Assembly: GCA_902622705.1 (NCBI GenBank)
Contig: CACNQT010000003.1
Location: forward strand, 1 to 36,902
Direction of reading: 5' to 3'
Source of the DNA: an uncultured Prochlorococcus sp.
GTDB taxonomy: Bacteria; Cyanobacteriota; Cyanobacteriia; PCC-6307; Cyanobiaceae
Length of the DNA: 36,902 bases
A model generated the notes under the pieces. The model was not told where the DNA came from and did no database searches. It was given only the letters and a program-made list of their open reading frames with translations. A program made the position numbers and the translations under genes. Below are positions 1 to 7,340 of the stretch, one piece after another (the stretch's first letter is position 1; every line of letters begins with the position of its first letter).

Positions 1-189
1 GCAGACAGATCATTAGTTACTAGACACTTTGTAGAGTTTGGATATTCAGAAGGTAGAAATATCAATTCTTTTGACGCCTCAAAATATATTTCTGCTTATA
101 GTGACCTGCAGGCAGCATATGGATCTGACTTGAGTGGCGCAACAGAGCACTATGTTGTTTTTGGATTTAATGAAGGTAGAGTTATTTGA
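1..189 (+). CDS. C-terminal fragment of a repeat-containing surface or secreted protein
   Basis: The frame is open from the first base to a TGA at 187-189, giving 62 residues of the C-terminus. They contain two copies of a repeat of the type HF/HY-x2-F/G-G-x-x-EGR (RHFVEFGYSEGR, EHYVVFGFNEGR), separated by a Tyr-Ile-x-Ala-Tyr-x-Asp-Leu segment. Such repeats are common in large secreted or cell-surface proteins of cyanobacteria and other bacteria. The N-terminus lies outside the window, so domain content and size are unknown. The repeat type is seen; extracellular location is inferred. Confidence 0.75.
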   Translation, partial: ADRSLVTRHFVEFGYSEGRNINSFDASKYISAYSDLQAAYGSDLSGATEHYVVFGFNEGRVI

Positions 190-497
190 TAATAATTTCT
201 TTATCGTTAATGGCAAAATTTATTAACCAACCAGAATTAGGATAGACAACAAATCGCCAATAAATATATCAAAGTTTGTAATGTCAAATCCTGCAATACT
301 CAGCAACTATTTAGTCTTAGTTCAAAGACACAGTACCCTACTAGGGTTGTCAAGTGCTTTGGGTGCACTAGGTAGCAGGTTTGAATCCTATCGCCCCCAC
401 TCTAATAATCCAAGTTATAGAATGTTTTACCAACCTGTCTTTTTTATTTAGCAAATTATGTCGACTAATTTAACTGACAAAAAACAGACAAATTATT
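190..497. other. Intergenic stretch, no gene seen
   Basis: Apart from the tRNA-like fragment at 353-400, no coding frame with a plausible start and no clear terminator was found here. The sequence is AT-rich. Confidence 0.5.
353..400 (+). other. tRNA-like 3' fragment (anticodon arm, T arm, acceptor 3' strand)
   Basis: A perfect 5-bp anticodon-like stem AGTGC/GCACT encloses the 7-base loop TTTGGGT (TGG at the anticodon position, proline). It is followed by a T-arm-like segment with loop TTTGAAT and an acceptor-like 3' strand CGCCCCC plus A. The matching 5' acceptor strand (GGGGGCG) is absent upstream, and the D arm is abnormal, with a small CCCTA/TAGGG hairpin inserted. It therefore looks like a tRNA remnant rather than a working gene. 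Partial 3' tRNA copies are typical integration scars. Identity as proline is weak. Confidence 0.45.
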
Positions 498-611
498 ATG
501 GAATTTTTAAATGCGCTTTGGCATAATCAGCCAAATACAGTTATTGGGGTAATTTTAGCGATATTAGTATTGTTTGGAATATATTTAAAATTACTCGATA
601 TATATAAGTAA
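498..611 (+). CDS. Small single-span membrane protein, 37 aa
   Basis: ATG at 498 to TAA at 609-611. The first 14 residues are polar or amphipathic. Residues 15-33 form one hydrophobic helix (TVIGVILAILVLFGIYLKLL), and the protein ends DIYK. It stands alone between the tRNA-like fragment and a minus-strand DUF3303 gene. Size and layout resemble the many one-helix thylakoid or plasma membrane proteins of cyanobacteria, but I do not recognise the family. Coding is supported only by composition and the clean transmembrane pattern. Confidence 0.5.
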   Translation: MEFLNALWHNQPNTVIGVILAILVLFGIYLKLLDIYK

Positions 612-700
612 ACAGCGTTTAATCCTTTTGAACCTGCAATTTCTCAAACCTCATCTAACAAAGAAATAATAAATTCATAATCTAAGTCTTAATAAAATAA

Positions 701-1039
701 TTAACCTGTGAATCCCATTTTCTGTTCTGCAGCCATTAATGAACCAACAAGCTTATGCTCAGCAACTTTTTCATCGTCAGTCATAACTGGCTTGATATCA
801 AAATCTATATCAAACTTAACTTTCCAAGGAGCAAAGTGTTCTGTCATTTTTATGCCTGCTGAAGCTTGGACAATAATATAAACATTATTTGAGTAAGAGG
901 CATGGTACCTTCCCAAAACTTTGAATCCTTCAAACTCATCATTTAAAGTTCCATCTTCAATAACCTTTAAAAAAAGATCGTAAGCTGCACCCATTAGAGC
1001 TACGTTTTTAAAAGTTGCAATTACTAAATAAGTATTCAT
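701..1039 (-). CDS. DUF3303-like protein, 112 aa
   Basis: This is a small soluble protein of the ferredoxin-like DUF3303 type found in cyanobacteria. It shares with the gene at 8361-8672 the core DEFEGFKVLGR (residues 34-44; DEFDGFKVLNR in the other copy) and the later pattern W-x3-F-x-I-x2-PVMTD-x-E. The two are therefore divergent paralogues. This copy carries a longer C-terminal tail (AEHKLVGSLMAAEQKMGFTG). No catalytic residues are known for the family and function is unknown. The ATG at 1039 is the only sensible start. Confidence 0.75.
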   Translation of the reverse strand: MNTYLVIATFKNVALMGAAYDLFLKVIEDGTLNDEFEGFKVLGRYHASYSNNVYIIVQASAGIKMTEHFAPWKVKFDIDFDIKPVMTDDEKVAEHKLVGSLMAAEQKMGFTG

Positions 1040-1184
1040 TTGATTAATAAATCCACAAATCTTTTATAGGATAAAGTATTTAAAATTGCGTTAAGGATCT
1101 TGAAATGAATACTTCTGTTGTAGTAATTATTCAAGATCGACTGTCAATTAAAACTATTAGCAGTACAAATTAGTAAGCGCTTCA

Positions 1185-1466
1185 TTAACGATATAGAGCT
1201 ACTGCTTCATCTAAATCTGCACAAGGTTCAATAGAGATCTCCATTAATTCTTTCCAAGGTCGCCATTGACGCCAAATAGTTTCTAAAGAATCTGTATTTA
1301 CCACAGAGTAACCGTTCCCATATTGAGGTAAGAAAATCCAAGATTTAACGTCATAATTACCTGGTCTATTTTGCGGTCACCCTTTGTCGTACCATTCTGT
1401 TAGCATTACAGCCCCCTTCTCTTGCGCGGTTGCATCAGAGAACTTATATGAAATCAAAAAAAGCAT
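1185..1466 (-). pseudogene. DUF3303-like gene interrupted by in-frame TGA
   Basis: From ATG at 1466-1464 the frame reads 29 codons (MLFLISYKFSD... TEWYDKG). It then meets a TGA at 1379-1377 and continues without a shift for 63 more codons to a TAA at 1187-1185. The downstream part is good coding sequence (WIFLPQYGNGYSVV, IWRQWRPWKELMEI, EPCADLDEAVALY). Its layout is that of DUF3303 proteins: N-terminal strand, Gly-rich turn, Val/Thr strand, Trp-x-x-W, then a final acidic segment. The interruption could be a nonsense mutation or a sequencing error. Only the family assignment is uncertain; the stop is plainly in frame. Confidence 0.55.
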
Positions 1467-1676
1467 AGATAAAATTATAATTAAAATCTATTTTGGAACT
1501 CTTAATTAAATAACTTAATTGGCAGTCGATATAAAATTAGAGGATAAAATTAGAAGGTAAAAAAAATCTCATTTTGTTTATTTTCATTTGGCAACTGGAA
1601 TCAAATATTAAAAACATTTATAACAACATATTTAAAAAAAACTTTTTAGGATAATCAAACATCAGTCTTCAATTTA

Positions 1677-1931
1677 ATGAATAAATTTAAAGATAATTTT
1701 TCAAGCGAAAGCTTTTACCCAGATAGTAATTTTTATGCAGAACAGGAAAAAGATCCTAGAGAGATTTTAGTTCCAGAAGATCAAATTTCCAATATGGGGG
1801 GAAATTTTGAATGGCCAAATACCTATTGGTTTATTGCTGAAAGAACAAATGGAAGGCTTGCAATGATAGGCTTCATGGCTGTCATTATTAACTACACCTT
1901 ATTTGGATGGATAGCATATCCAATTCTTTAA
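1677..1931 (+). CDS. hli: High-light-inducible protein (Hli/SCP), 84 aa
   Basis: This is a single-helix chlorophyll a/b-binding-like protein of the thylakoid membrane. Such proteins bind chlorophyll and carotenoids and protect photosystem II assembly under stress. Residues 1-42 are a polar N-terminal extension. Residues 43-80 hold the Hli signature (EWPNTYWFIAERTNGRLAMIGF) with Glu/Arg and Asn pigment-binding positions, then a transmembrane helix ending FGWIAYPIL. The same signature recurs in the short Hli at 33476-33604. The decayed open frame at 1932-2120 follows immediately and may once have been co-transcribed. Confidence 0.95.
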   Translation: MNKFKDNFSSESFYPDSNFYAEQEKDPREILVPEDQISNMGGNFEWPNTYWFIAERTNGRLAMIGFMAVIINYTLFGWIAYPIL

Positions 1932-2120
1932 ATGAGTAATTCTAATTTTGACAAAAATGGTCTAGATAAGGCTTGAACGCATTGGCTTTAATATACTTCG
2001 TTTGCTATAACTCCATTTGCTATTTATTTTGGTTTGGCTTTTTTCCATGATGCTAATTTTAACCATTTCGCTACAAAAAATATTCAAGTTCTGGAATTGC
2101 AATGGATACTAACCCTTTAA
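1932..2120 (+). pseudogene. Decayed small membrane-protein gene with two in-frame stops
   Basis: ATG at 1932 directly follows the hli stop codon. The frame reads MSNSNFDKNGLDKA, TGA (1974-1976), THWL, TAA (1989-1991). It then continues in the same frame as YTSFAITPFAIYFGLAFF, a transmembrane-like helix, and ends at TAA 2118-2120. The absence of any shift and the protein-like segment after both stops suggest a formerly intact 62-residue membrane protein that acquired nonsense mutations. The TGA sits where Trp would fit (A-W-T-H-W). The family was not recognised. Confidence 0.5.
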
Positions 2121-2157
2121 ATTATTGCGTAATGCGTTGGAAAGTGAACTTTTATCC

Positions 2158-2262
2158 TTAAAAACAATTTCTAAAAATACTGGTCTTTTTCCACCCTTGT
2201 TCTAATATTTCCTTATATTCTTTTCTTTCATTTTCTATAGATTCGACTCTTGAACCTTTCAT
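2158..2262 (-). CDS. Hypothetical 34-aa protein
   Basis: ATG at 2262 to TAA at 2158. The sequence is charged and helical (ESIENERKEYKEILEQGWKKTSIFRNCF). The Gln-Gly-Trp-Lys-Lys ending resembles the C-terminal part of short picocyanobacterial proteins in which Gly-Trp follows a helix. It could be a short gene or the tail of a lost one. Support is composition only. Confidence 0.35.
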   Translation of the reverse strand: MKGSRVESIENERKEYKEILEQGWKKTSIFRNCF

Positions 2263-2280
2263 AACTGTTTTGCTTCTTCT

Positions 2281-2463
2281 TTAATATACGAAACCATAGC
2301 TAATCATTATTACATCAATACTTAGTGAAAGTTTAGAAATATCTAAAAAAGTTTCAAAGACTTTTATTCTCGATCTATCCTTATTTATTAATATAAACTT
2401 TTCGATTCTATCCATAAAGAAATTATAAAAATTATCAATTATTTTAATTAAAATTAAACGCAA
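2281..2463 (-). CDS. Hypothetical 60-aa protein
   Basis: An open frame from ATG 2463 to 2281 gives a basic, Ile/Phe-rich protein without a recognisable domain. The composition is what any AT-rich strand yields, so coding status is uncertain. It could pair with the 34-aa frame just downstream at 2262. Confidence 0.3.
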   Translation of the reverse strand: MRLILIKIIDNFYNFFMDRIEKFILINKDRSRIKVFETFLDISKLSLSIDVIMISYGFVY

Positions 2464-2524
2464 TTATTTAGAATTTGGCACCTTTAATAAAATTTGGTTC
2501 TATAGGTAAAAGATTATTTTTATT

Positions 2525-2650
2525 ATGCAAATCTCATTTTTTGCAAAATTAGTTTTGTTTTTAACTCTTTATTGTATTTCTGATTTATCAGTAAAAAAAA
2601 ATATTTTGAGAAAAACAATAAATAGAGCAAATAGAGCTAAAAAGGTTTAA
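2525..2650 (+). CDS. Small basic membrane-anchored protein, 41 aa
   Basis: ATG at 2525 to TAA at 2648. Residues 3-20 are hydrophobic (ISFFAKLVLFLTLYCIS), followed by a very basic tail (SVKKNILRKTINRANRAKKV). This would be a one-helix protein with a cytosolic positive tail. Family not recognised. Confidence 0.4.
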   Translation: MQISFFAKLVLFLTLYCISDLSVKKNILRKTINRANRAKKV

Positions 2651-2667
2651 AAATCCCAATCTATGTC

Positions 2668-2832
2668 TTAATCTTCATCAATATTTTTTTCCCAAATCCT
2701 AGCAAGTTCCCTTAGTAAAGTTTTTACTTCCATATCAGTTGCTCCCGATTTCTCTTGAAATTTAGAGCAAACTGATTTAAGTTCTTCATAAGCCTTCTCA
2801 AGCATTATTGTTTTTTGATCTGGAATAGTCAT
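2668..2832 (-). CDS. Hypothetical helical protein, 54 aa
   Basis: ATG at 2832 directly follows the TAA (2835-2833) of the 49-aa gene, so the two are probably translationally coupled. The GGAGGAGAAG stretch at the end of the first gene can serve as its ribosome binding site. The product is an acidic two-helix protein (MLEKAYEELKSVCSKF; METVKTL-like second helix) ending EKNIDED. No family recognised. The stop-start junction and strong Shine-Dalgarno are the main evidence. Confidence 0.6.
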   Translation of the reverse strand: MTIPDQKTIMLEKAYEELKSVCSKFQEKSGATDMEVKTLLRELARIWEKNIDED

Positions 2833-2982
2833 TTAATTTTTATCTACTACTTCTCCTCCATACTCCCTCGCTATTACATCTAAACACCTAAGAATCTCTT
2901 TATTTTTTAATAATTCTGTTTGCTCTAAATAATTAAGAAGAGTTCTTATTTGTTCAATTGTATTTTCTTCTAATTCCTTCAT
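2833..2982 (-). CDS. Hypothetical helical protein, 49 aa
   Basis: ATG at 2982 to TAA at 2835-2833. The protein is an almost wholly helical, acidic heptad-like sequence (MKELEENTIEQIRTLLNYLE...). It is the first gene of a two-gene unit with the 54-aa gene that starts on the next base. The two similar-sized helical proteins could interact with each other, which is inference only. Confidence 0.6.
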   Translation of the reverse strand: MKELEENTIEQIRTLLNYLEQTELLKNKEILRCLDVIAREYGGEVVDKN

Positions 2983-3087
2983 TAGAACTTATTGTCATTT
3001 GCTAATAAGGATAGCAATCATAATATATTTCTCTAGTTTATTACAATTTCTAAAATTTATTTTTATTAAAAAAGTAGGAGGTTTTTA

Positions 3088-3810
3088 CTAGAAATATGTT
3101 TTCGAAGAATTTTCCAGTAATCGATTTAATTCAATAAGTTCTTCTTTGGTCAATTCGCGATATTTTCCTGTTGGAACGTCTAACTTAATATTCATAATTC
3201 TCACTCGCTTTAATGACCTTACTCTATAGCCCAAGGACTCACACATTCTCCTAATCTGACGGTTAAGTCCTTGAGTGAGTATGATTTTGAATGTTTTTTG
3301 ACCTAATTGTTTTACAAAACAATTTTGAGTTATGGTGTCTAAAATTTCAACTCCATTGCTCATTCTTTGAATAAAGTCTTTATTAATCGGACGATTAACG
3401 CTTACGATGTATTCTTTTTCATGATTATTTCTTGCTCTAAGTATTTTGTTTACTATGTCTCCATCATTAGTTAACAAAATTAATCCTTCACTTGGCTTAT
3501 CCAATCTTCCAATGGGAAAAATTCTTTTAGGGTACTTAATGAAATCTATGACATTATCGGGTTCTACTCTTCTATCAGTTGTGCAAACAATCCCAATTGG
3601 TTTATTAAAGGCTAAGTAAATGTTTTTTTGTTTTGTTGATTTAATTATTTTTTCACCTTCAACTTCTACTTGATCACCCTCTTCTACCTTTGAACCAATT
3701 TCTGTAATTTCACCATTAATTGTTACTTTTCTCTCTTCAATTAACCTATCTGCTTTTCTTCTAGAACAAAAACCCACTTCGCTTAGATATTTGTTTATTC
3801 TGGTAGCCAT
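3088..3810 (-). CDS. rluF: 23S rRNA pseudouridine synthase, RluF type
   Basis: The product isomerises uridine to pseudouridine in 23S rRNA. An S4 RNA-binding domain occupies residues 3-50 (INKYLSEVGFCSRRKADRLI). The RsuA/RluB/E/F catalytic domain follows, with GRLDKPSEGL carrying catalytic Asp104, then EKEYIV and the late QGLNRQIRRMCESLGY motif. These closely match E. coli RluF, including the MATRINKYLSE start and the RIMN segment before the C-terminus. At 240 residues it is slightly shorter than the E. coli enzyme. RluF of E. coli acts on U2604, and the target here is inferred by homology. Confidence 0.93.
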   Translation of the reverse strand: MATRINKYLSEVGFCSRRKADRLIEERKVTINGEITEIGSKVEEGDQVEVEGEKIIKSTKQKNIYLAFNKPIGIVCTTDRRVEPDNVIDFIKYPKRIFPIGRLDKPSEGLILLTNDGDIVNKILRARNNHEKEYIVSVNRPINKDFIQRMSNGVEILDTITQNCFVKQLGQKTFKIILTQGLNRQIRRMCESLGYRVRSLKRVRIMNIKLDVPTGKYRELTKEELIELNRLLENSSKTYF

Positions 3811-3873
3811 TTTAAATTTTTTTATTTTTTTGCACTAATAATTAATGTCTTCCCATTTTAGATAGGTTGTCAA

Positions 3874-4086
3874 TTAATAAGAAGACCCTCCTAATTTCTC
3901 AAGTAATTTATATTTATCTCTTTTCTCATACCACTCATTTAAATCTTCATCACTGACAGTACTAAACAAAAATAAGGATATCTTTTCCAGATAATCAGCA
4001 AGATAAATTCTAGAAATTGGTTTTAGATAAATAAAAAGTAAAGTAATTAAAACTAACAAAAGCTCACCAAAAAGTAACCTTTTCAT
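3874..4086 (-). CDS. Small membrane protein, 70 aa
   Basis: ATG at 4086 immediately follows the stop of the NTF2-like gene (4089-4087), so the two are a coupled pair. Residues 4-22 form a transmembrane helix (LLFGELLLVLITLLFIYL). A second amphipathic stretch (ISLFLFSTVSDEDL) and a charged C-terminal helix (EWYEKRDKYKLLEKLGG) follow. Function unknown; the pairing suggests a membrane partner for the upstream protein. Confidence 0.65.
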   Translation of the reverse strand: MKRLLFGELLLVLITLLFIYLKPISRIYLADYLEKISLFLFSTVSDEDLNEWYEKRDKYKLLEKLGGSSY

Positions 4087-4470
4087 TTATTCCCAAGTTT
4101 TCATGTCAGTAGTACCTTGTGATCTTTGCATCCAAGAATATTTCCAAGTGCCATTTTCATTTTTAAAAATGCATGTATAAGTTGAAAGATCTTTATTTTG
4201 ATTTCCCTTATAACTGAAGATTTCATTTAAGGTAAACACTGCGTAAGCCATGTCACCAAAAATTTCAATTTTATGCGTTTTGACCAGTGCTGATGACTCT
4301 GCAACTAAGTCTTTACTATTAAACATTCCCACTAATCCTTTCGCAGTAATTGGATTTCCACTTGGTCTGACTGCTAAAAAATCTTCAGTTGAATTTGGTA
4401 TTAAGAAAGAGGAATCCTCGCTATTTGCATATCCCTCTATTAGATCTTCAATCGATTTAGTATTTGTCAT
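4087..4470 (-). CDS. NTF2-like / SnoaL-fold protein, 127 aa
   Basis: Length and pattern fit the alpha+beta cone (NTF2-like) superfamily. There is an N-terminal helix (SIEDLIEGYAN), a short linker (FLAVRPSGNPI, then AKGLVGMF), and four strands (HKIEIFGDMAYAVFTLNEIFSY, STYTCIFKNENGTWKYSWMQRS). The ENGTWK turn before the last strand is typical. Proteins of this fold are small-molecule binders or enzymes, and no catalytic residues can be assigned. It is transcribed with the 70-aa membrane protein that starts at its stop codon. Confidence 0.7.
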   Translation of the reverse strand: MTNTKSIEDLIEGYANSEDSSFLIPNSTEDFLAVRPSGNPITAKGLVGMFNSKDLVAESSALVKTHKIEIFGDMAYAVFTLNEIFSYKGNQNKDLSTYTCIFKNENGTWKYSWMQRSQGTTDMKTWE

Positions 4471-4527
4471 TAAAGTAAAGGCTAATTGCTTTTTATTTTA
4501 GATGGACTGTCAATTTAGGAATAAAAT

Positions 4528-4857
4528 TTAATGCCTAAGTCTCTTTTCCCAAACTTCTTCAGTTTTCCTCCAACCCTGAGAAAGTAATCTTTCATAAATT
4601 TCTCTAGCTAAATCTATATCTACCGAAATAGTTGTTGTCATAACAGGAGGTTCCTTTCCAAATACGCCAACTATTTTCCCAGTATCTACAAACATATAAT
4701 CGAAGACTCCCTCAATACTCTTATGATTTTTTATAAATCTTTTCACTTCTGTTCTTTTAGAGTTAATCAACCAATAAGATTTAGCCATAATTTTATTTGC
4801 TCTAACTTTTTGATTTTCTGGTTCCTCCATAAGAATATTTGCTTTCTTTTGAAACAA
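4528..4857 (-). CDS. Hypothetical protein with DUF1651-like C-terminal helix, 109 aa
   Basis: No clear domain is recognised. The C-terminal 35 residues (AREIYERLLSQGWRKTEEVW) resemble the last helix of DUF1651-type proteins, where Ala, Trp-like and Gly-Trp positions are conserved. Several starts are possible: ATG 4857, Met10 (4830) or Met24 (4788, MAKSYWLINSKR). The last would make a more typical 86-residue protein. I keep the longest frame because no Shine-Dalgarno decides. Confidence 0.6.
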   Translation of the reverse strand: MFQKKANILMEEPENQKVRANKIMAKSYWLINSKRTEVKRFIKNHKSIEGVFDYMFVDTGKIVGVFGKEPPVMTTTISVDIDLAREIYERLLSQGWRKTEEVWEKRLRH

Positions 4858-4960
4858 GATACCAACAATGTTTACAGCAAAAAATCCAATTTTTGTAGTT
4901 TATAGATTTCACCCTGTAATGGATTACATCTACTTTATTGCATAAATCACACTCTTTCAT

Positions 4961-5188
4961 TTATTTAGAAAGTATTTGGTCAAGGAATTTGGCATATAAA
5001 ACATTTTTCATGGGTTGGCTCATAGGAAGATAAGTCAACAACATTAGAATTTCTTTCTCATTATTTTTAGAAATAACATATTGAGGATTTTTTCTCTTAA
5101 TCCATAATTTACATTCTCCAAAAGTTGGATAATATGGATCTTTGTGGATAATCCAATCAGCTAACCCATTAAAAATTTCTTTAGTCAA
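4961..5188 (-). CDS. Hypothetical protein, 75 aa
   Basis: ATG 5188 to 4961. The sequence is Trp/Tyr/Pro-rich near the N-terminus (LADWIIHKDPYYPTFGECKLWIKRKNP) and ends in an amphipathic helix (MKNVLYAKFLDQILSK). It is soluble, with no recognised motif. Composition is protein-like rather than random AT-rich, which supports coding. Confidence 0.6.
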   Translation of the reverse strand: MTKEIFNGLADWIIHKDPYYPTFGECKLWIKRKNPQYVISKNNEKEILMLLTYLPMSQPMKNVLYAKFLDQILSK

Positions 5189-5371
5189 ATCAAAAAATAA
5201 TTAATATTGTTCCAATACTAAAAATAAAGCTCTGCCCCTGTGAATTAATAGGGATTGAATTTACTCCTTTAGTAATGCCAACTTAGCCAAAATAATCCAC
5301 AGTCATAAATAATTCCTATCATAGAAATTACTGTCATTAGTATGGATTTTATTTAAAACAAACTTATTTGA

Positions 5372-5989
5372 TCAGTTTTTTTTCTTTACATCTTCTACCA
5401 GCCATCCATCAGGTGACCACCCCATCAAAATTGGAAGTAACCCTTTTAATTCATCAGAATCTTTAACTTGTTCTGTCCATTTTTCCTCATACCCATCGGG
5501 GACTACAACAGGCATACGATGATGTAGAGGTTTAACTAAGGCATTTGGTTCAGTTGTTAAAACACAGCAACTTTCAAGTTCAGCGCCATCAAGTGAGGTC
5601 CACTTACTCCAGATACCTCCTAACCAAAAAGTCTCATAATTCGCCTTTCGAATAAGATATTTTTTTTCAAAAAAACCACTAGCTGGTATTAAGCACCTTT
5701 TGTGTTTCCAACTTCCACTAAATAATTTTTTTTCTTCTACCGTTTCTGATCTTGCATTAAATGGTCTTGGTCTCTTTTTATCAAATGGATCTTTAGCCCA
5801 AGGAGAAATAAAGCCCCATGCCATAAAAGTAGTTTTAATTCTTCCTTCATTTTTAATTACAAGAACAGGATCAGTTGGTCTAATTAAACTTTGAGCCTCG
5901 TATTTAGAATCAAGTCCTATTGGATAGTCTTGTTTCAAAACCTCTGGCAAATTTGCAAACTTAGTTTTCAGCTCAAATCTTCCACACAT
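5372..5989 (-). CDS. yedK: SRAP-family abasic-site processing protein (YedK/HMCES)
   Basis: SRAP proteins crosslink covalently to abasic sites in single-stranded DNA through Cys2, exposed after Met removal. The start MCGRFE supplies Cys2. Further family landmarks are a Pro-rich substrate loop (IRPTDPVLVI), MAWGFISPWA, the Asn/Arg segment PFNARSETV (Asn and Arg contact DNA), RCLIPASGFFEK with catalytic Glu, and LHHRMPVVV with catalytic His. At 205 residues it has the full family length. It protects stalled replication forks in other organisms; the same role here is inferred. Confidence 0.93.
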   Translation of the reverse strand: MCGRFELKTKFANLPEVLKQDYPIGLDSKYEAQSLIRPTDPVLVIKNEGRIKTTFMAWGFISPWAKDPFDKKRPRPFNARSETVEEKKLFSGSWKHKRCLIPASGFFEKKYLIRKANYETFWLGGIWSKWTSLDGAELESCCVLTTEPNALVKPLHHRMPVVVPDGYEEKWTEQVKDSDELKGLLPILMGWSPDGWLVEDVKKKN

Positions 5990-6344
5990 ATTTTTAAAAG
6001 TCTTTCAAGAAAACTAACTAATCTTATTATTTTAAATTGATTGTCAATGAATAATTAAAAAACAAATACTTTTTTTGATCATAGAAATTTATTCATTTAA
6101 TGATAAAGAGAAAATATAGATATTGAAAACTTCCTCAAATTTAATTTTAATGTCACACAATAAATTCATGACAGATCCAATTCTTTATTTATATATGTTT
6201 TATGGGCTGGAATGAGTATACGTATTAATTTTTCTTTCAATGATGATGGAGAAAGATACTTTATAAGATCAGAAATACTAACTTATCTAGCTAATTAATT
6301 AAATAGTAAAACCTTAAGAGTTATTAGAGAATATATTTGGCAAT
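5990..6344. other. Intergenic stretch with only very short open frames
   Basis: The best candidate is a 28-codon frame at 6212-6298 (MSIRINFSFNDDGERYFIRS...). Its ATG overlaps the TGA of a 15-codon frame that starts near 6164. This may be a minimal gene pair or a residue of a degraded gene. Nothing else structured was found. Confidence 0.35.
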
Positions 6345-6740
6345 TCAATTTTTATTGTTAATTAATCCATAAATACATAAAAGTGGATTGACTATCAAAA
6401 CAATCCAGAATGGTGGAGGAGGACCTCCATCGACAATTGACCCAGCATTAAAAGTATTAAATAGGGCTACTGCCAAAAAGCAAAACATTAATACTAATTC
6501 ACCTGATAAAACTTTTCTTAAAGAAACTTTATCTTTTATAGAACTACAAATAATTAATAAAAAACCAATTCCCAAATTACTTGCTGCAACAACATCAGCA
6601 GTGCCTCTTACAAGAAGCAACGTTTCACGCGAAGCATTGCCCGCAATAGTATCTACGGAAAAAATTAGTAGAAAAATAATTAATGCACCCAACAGTATAT
6701 GAAGTGCTCCAGTAGTTTTTAAAATATTTTTTAACTTCAT
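6345..6740 (-). CDS. Four-helix membrane protein, 131 aa
   Basis: There are four hydrophobic segments: about residues 10-27 (LHILLGALIIFLLIFSV), 45-62 (NLGIGFLLIICSSI), 72-92 (LVLMFCFLAVALFNTF) and 103-122 (FWIVLIVNPLLCIYGLI). A Gly-Gly-Pro4 loop precedes the last one. The layout resembles small DoxX- or DUF4345-like integral membrane proteins, but no motif settles it. A TTG at 6755 would add five residues; I prefer the ATG at 6740 (MKLKNILKTTGAL). Confidence 0.7.
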   Translation of the reverse strand: MKLKNILKTTGALHILLGALIIFLLIFSVDTIAGNASRETLLLVRGTADVVAASNLGIGFLLIICSSIKDKVSLRKVLSGELVLMFCFLAVALFNTFNAGSIVDGGPPPPFWIVLIVNPLLCIYGLINNKN

Positions 6741-7031
6741 ACAAAAAGGAATCAATTACTTCTTATTTTAATTCGAATGTCAATGTAAATTTTGGTAACC
6801 CTTTTTTAAAAAATTAATTCTTAAATTTTGTAGATAATCTTATAGGGATATTGCTTATGTATAAGTTTTTCAAATCTTCTTAGGTATTAGATTTTACTAA
6901 ATGAGTTTGAGTGTTTTTAAATAAATACTTTTGTCGTTGGAAACCCTCTAAAAACTACTTTTTCTTGAAATAAAGATTGACAAGACATTCATAAAAAAAA
7001 CTTCTATAAAATATTAACTACATTTATACAA

Positions 7032-7340
7032 ATGTTCCTAACAAACAAAACTCGTTTAAAAATTAAAGATATTGTTAAGAGAATATCAGTAGACGAGGAG
7101 GTTTCGCTGGAAGAAAGAATTTTCGTAGAAAAGTTTGCCAAACATAATTCAACTATATGGACATGGCTTAAGAAAGCTAACAGCTTAAGGAGATACGGGA
7201 AACAAAATACAGATGGAATAAATGGACTGATCCAATCACTTGGTCTTGATGGTTTAGAAACTGAAAATCACTTTGACCCAAAGAATGATGATATTGCCGA
7301 TTGGTTTAGTGGATCTCCAGATTGGGTCAGAAGGAGCTAA
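7032..7340 (+). CDS. Conserved-looking hypothetical protein, 102 aa
   Basis: ATG 7032 to TAA 7338. The N-terminal half is helical and charged (KIKDIVKRISVDEEVSLEERIFVEKFAKH). A Trp-rich segment follows (IWTWLKKANSLRRYG), and the C-terminus is acidic with two Trp residues (DDIADWFSGSPDWVRRS). There is no membrane segment or signal peptide. No family recognised, but composition and length argue for a real gene. Confidence 0.7.
   Translation: MFLTNKTRLKIKDIVKRISVDEEVSLEERIFVEKFAKHNSTIWTWLKKANSLRRYGKQNTDGINGLIQSLGLDGLETENHFDPKNDDIADWFSGSPDWVRRS

Noticed and set aside
353-400. Functional proline tRNA or tmRNA
   Set aside because: No GGGGGCG 5' strand and no normal D arm upstream; no GGGGGCG downstream as a permuted two-piece tmRNA would need.
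1377-1379. TGA read as selenocysteine or tryptophan
   Set aside because: No SECIS-like hairpin was seen. Other breaks in the window use TAA, and all intact genes end on standard stops, so simple decay is more likely.
6388-6702. A 104-codon plus-strand frame
   Set aside because: It lies antisense to the four-helix membrane protein, is Pro/Thr/Ile-rich by reflection, and has no independent support.
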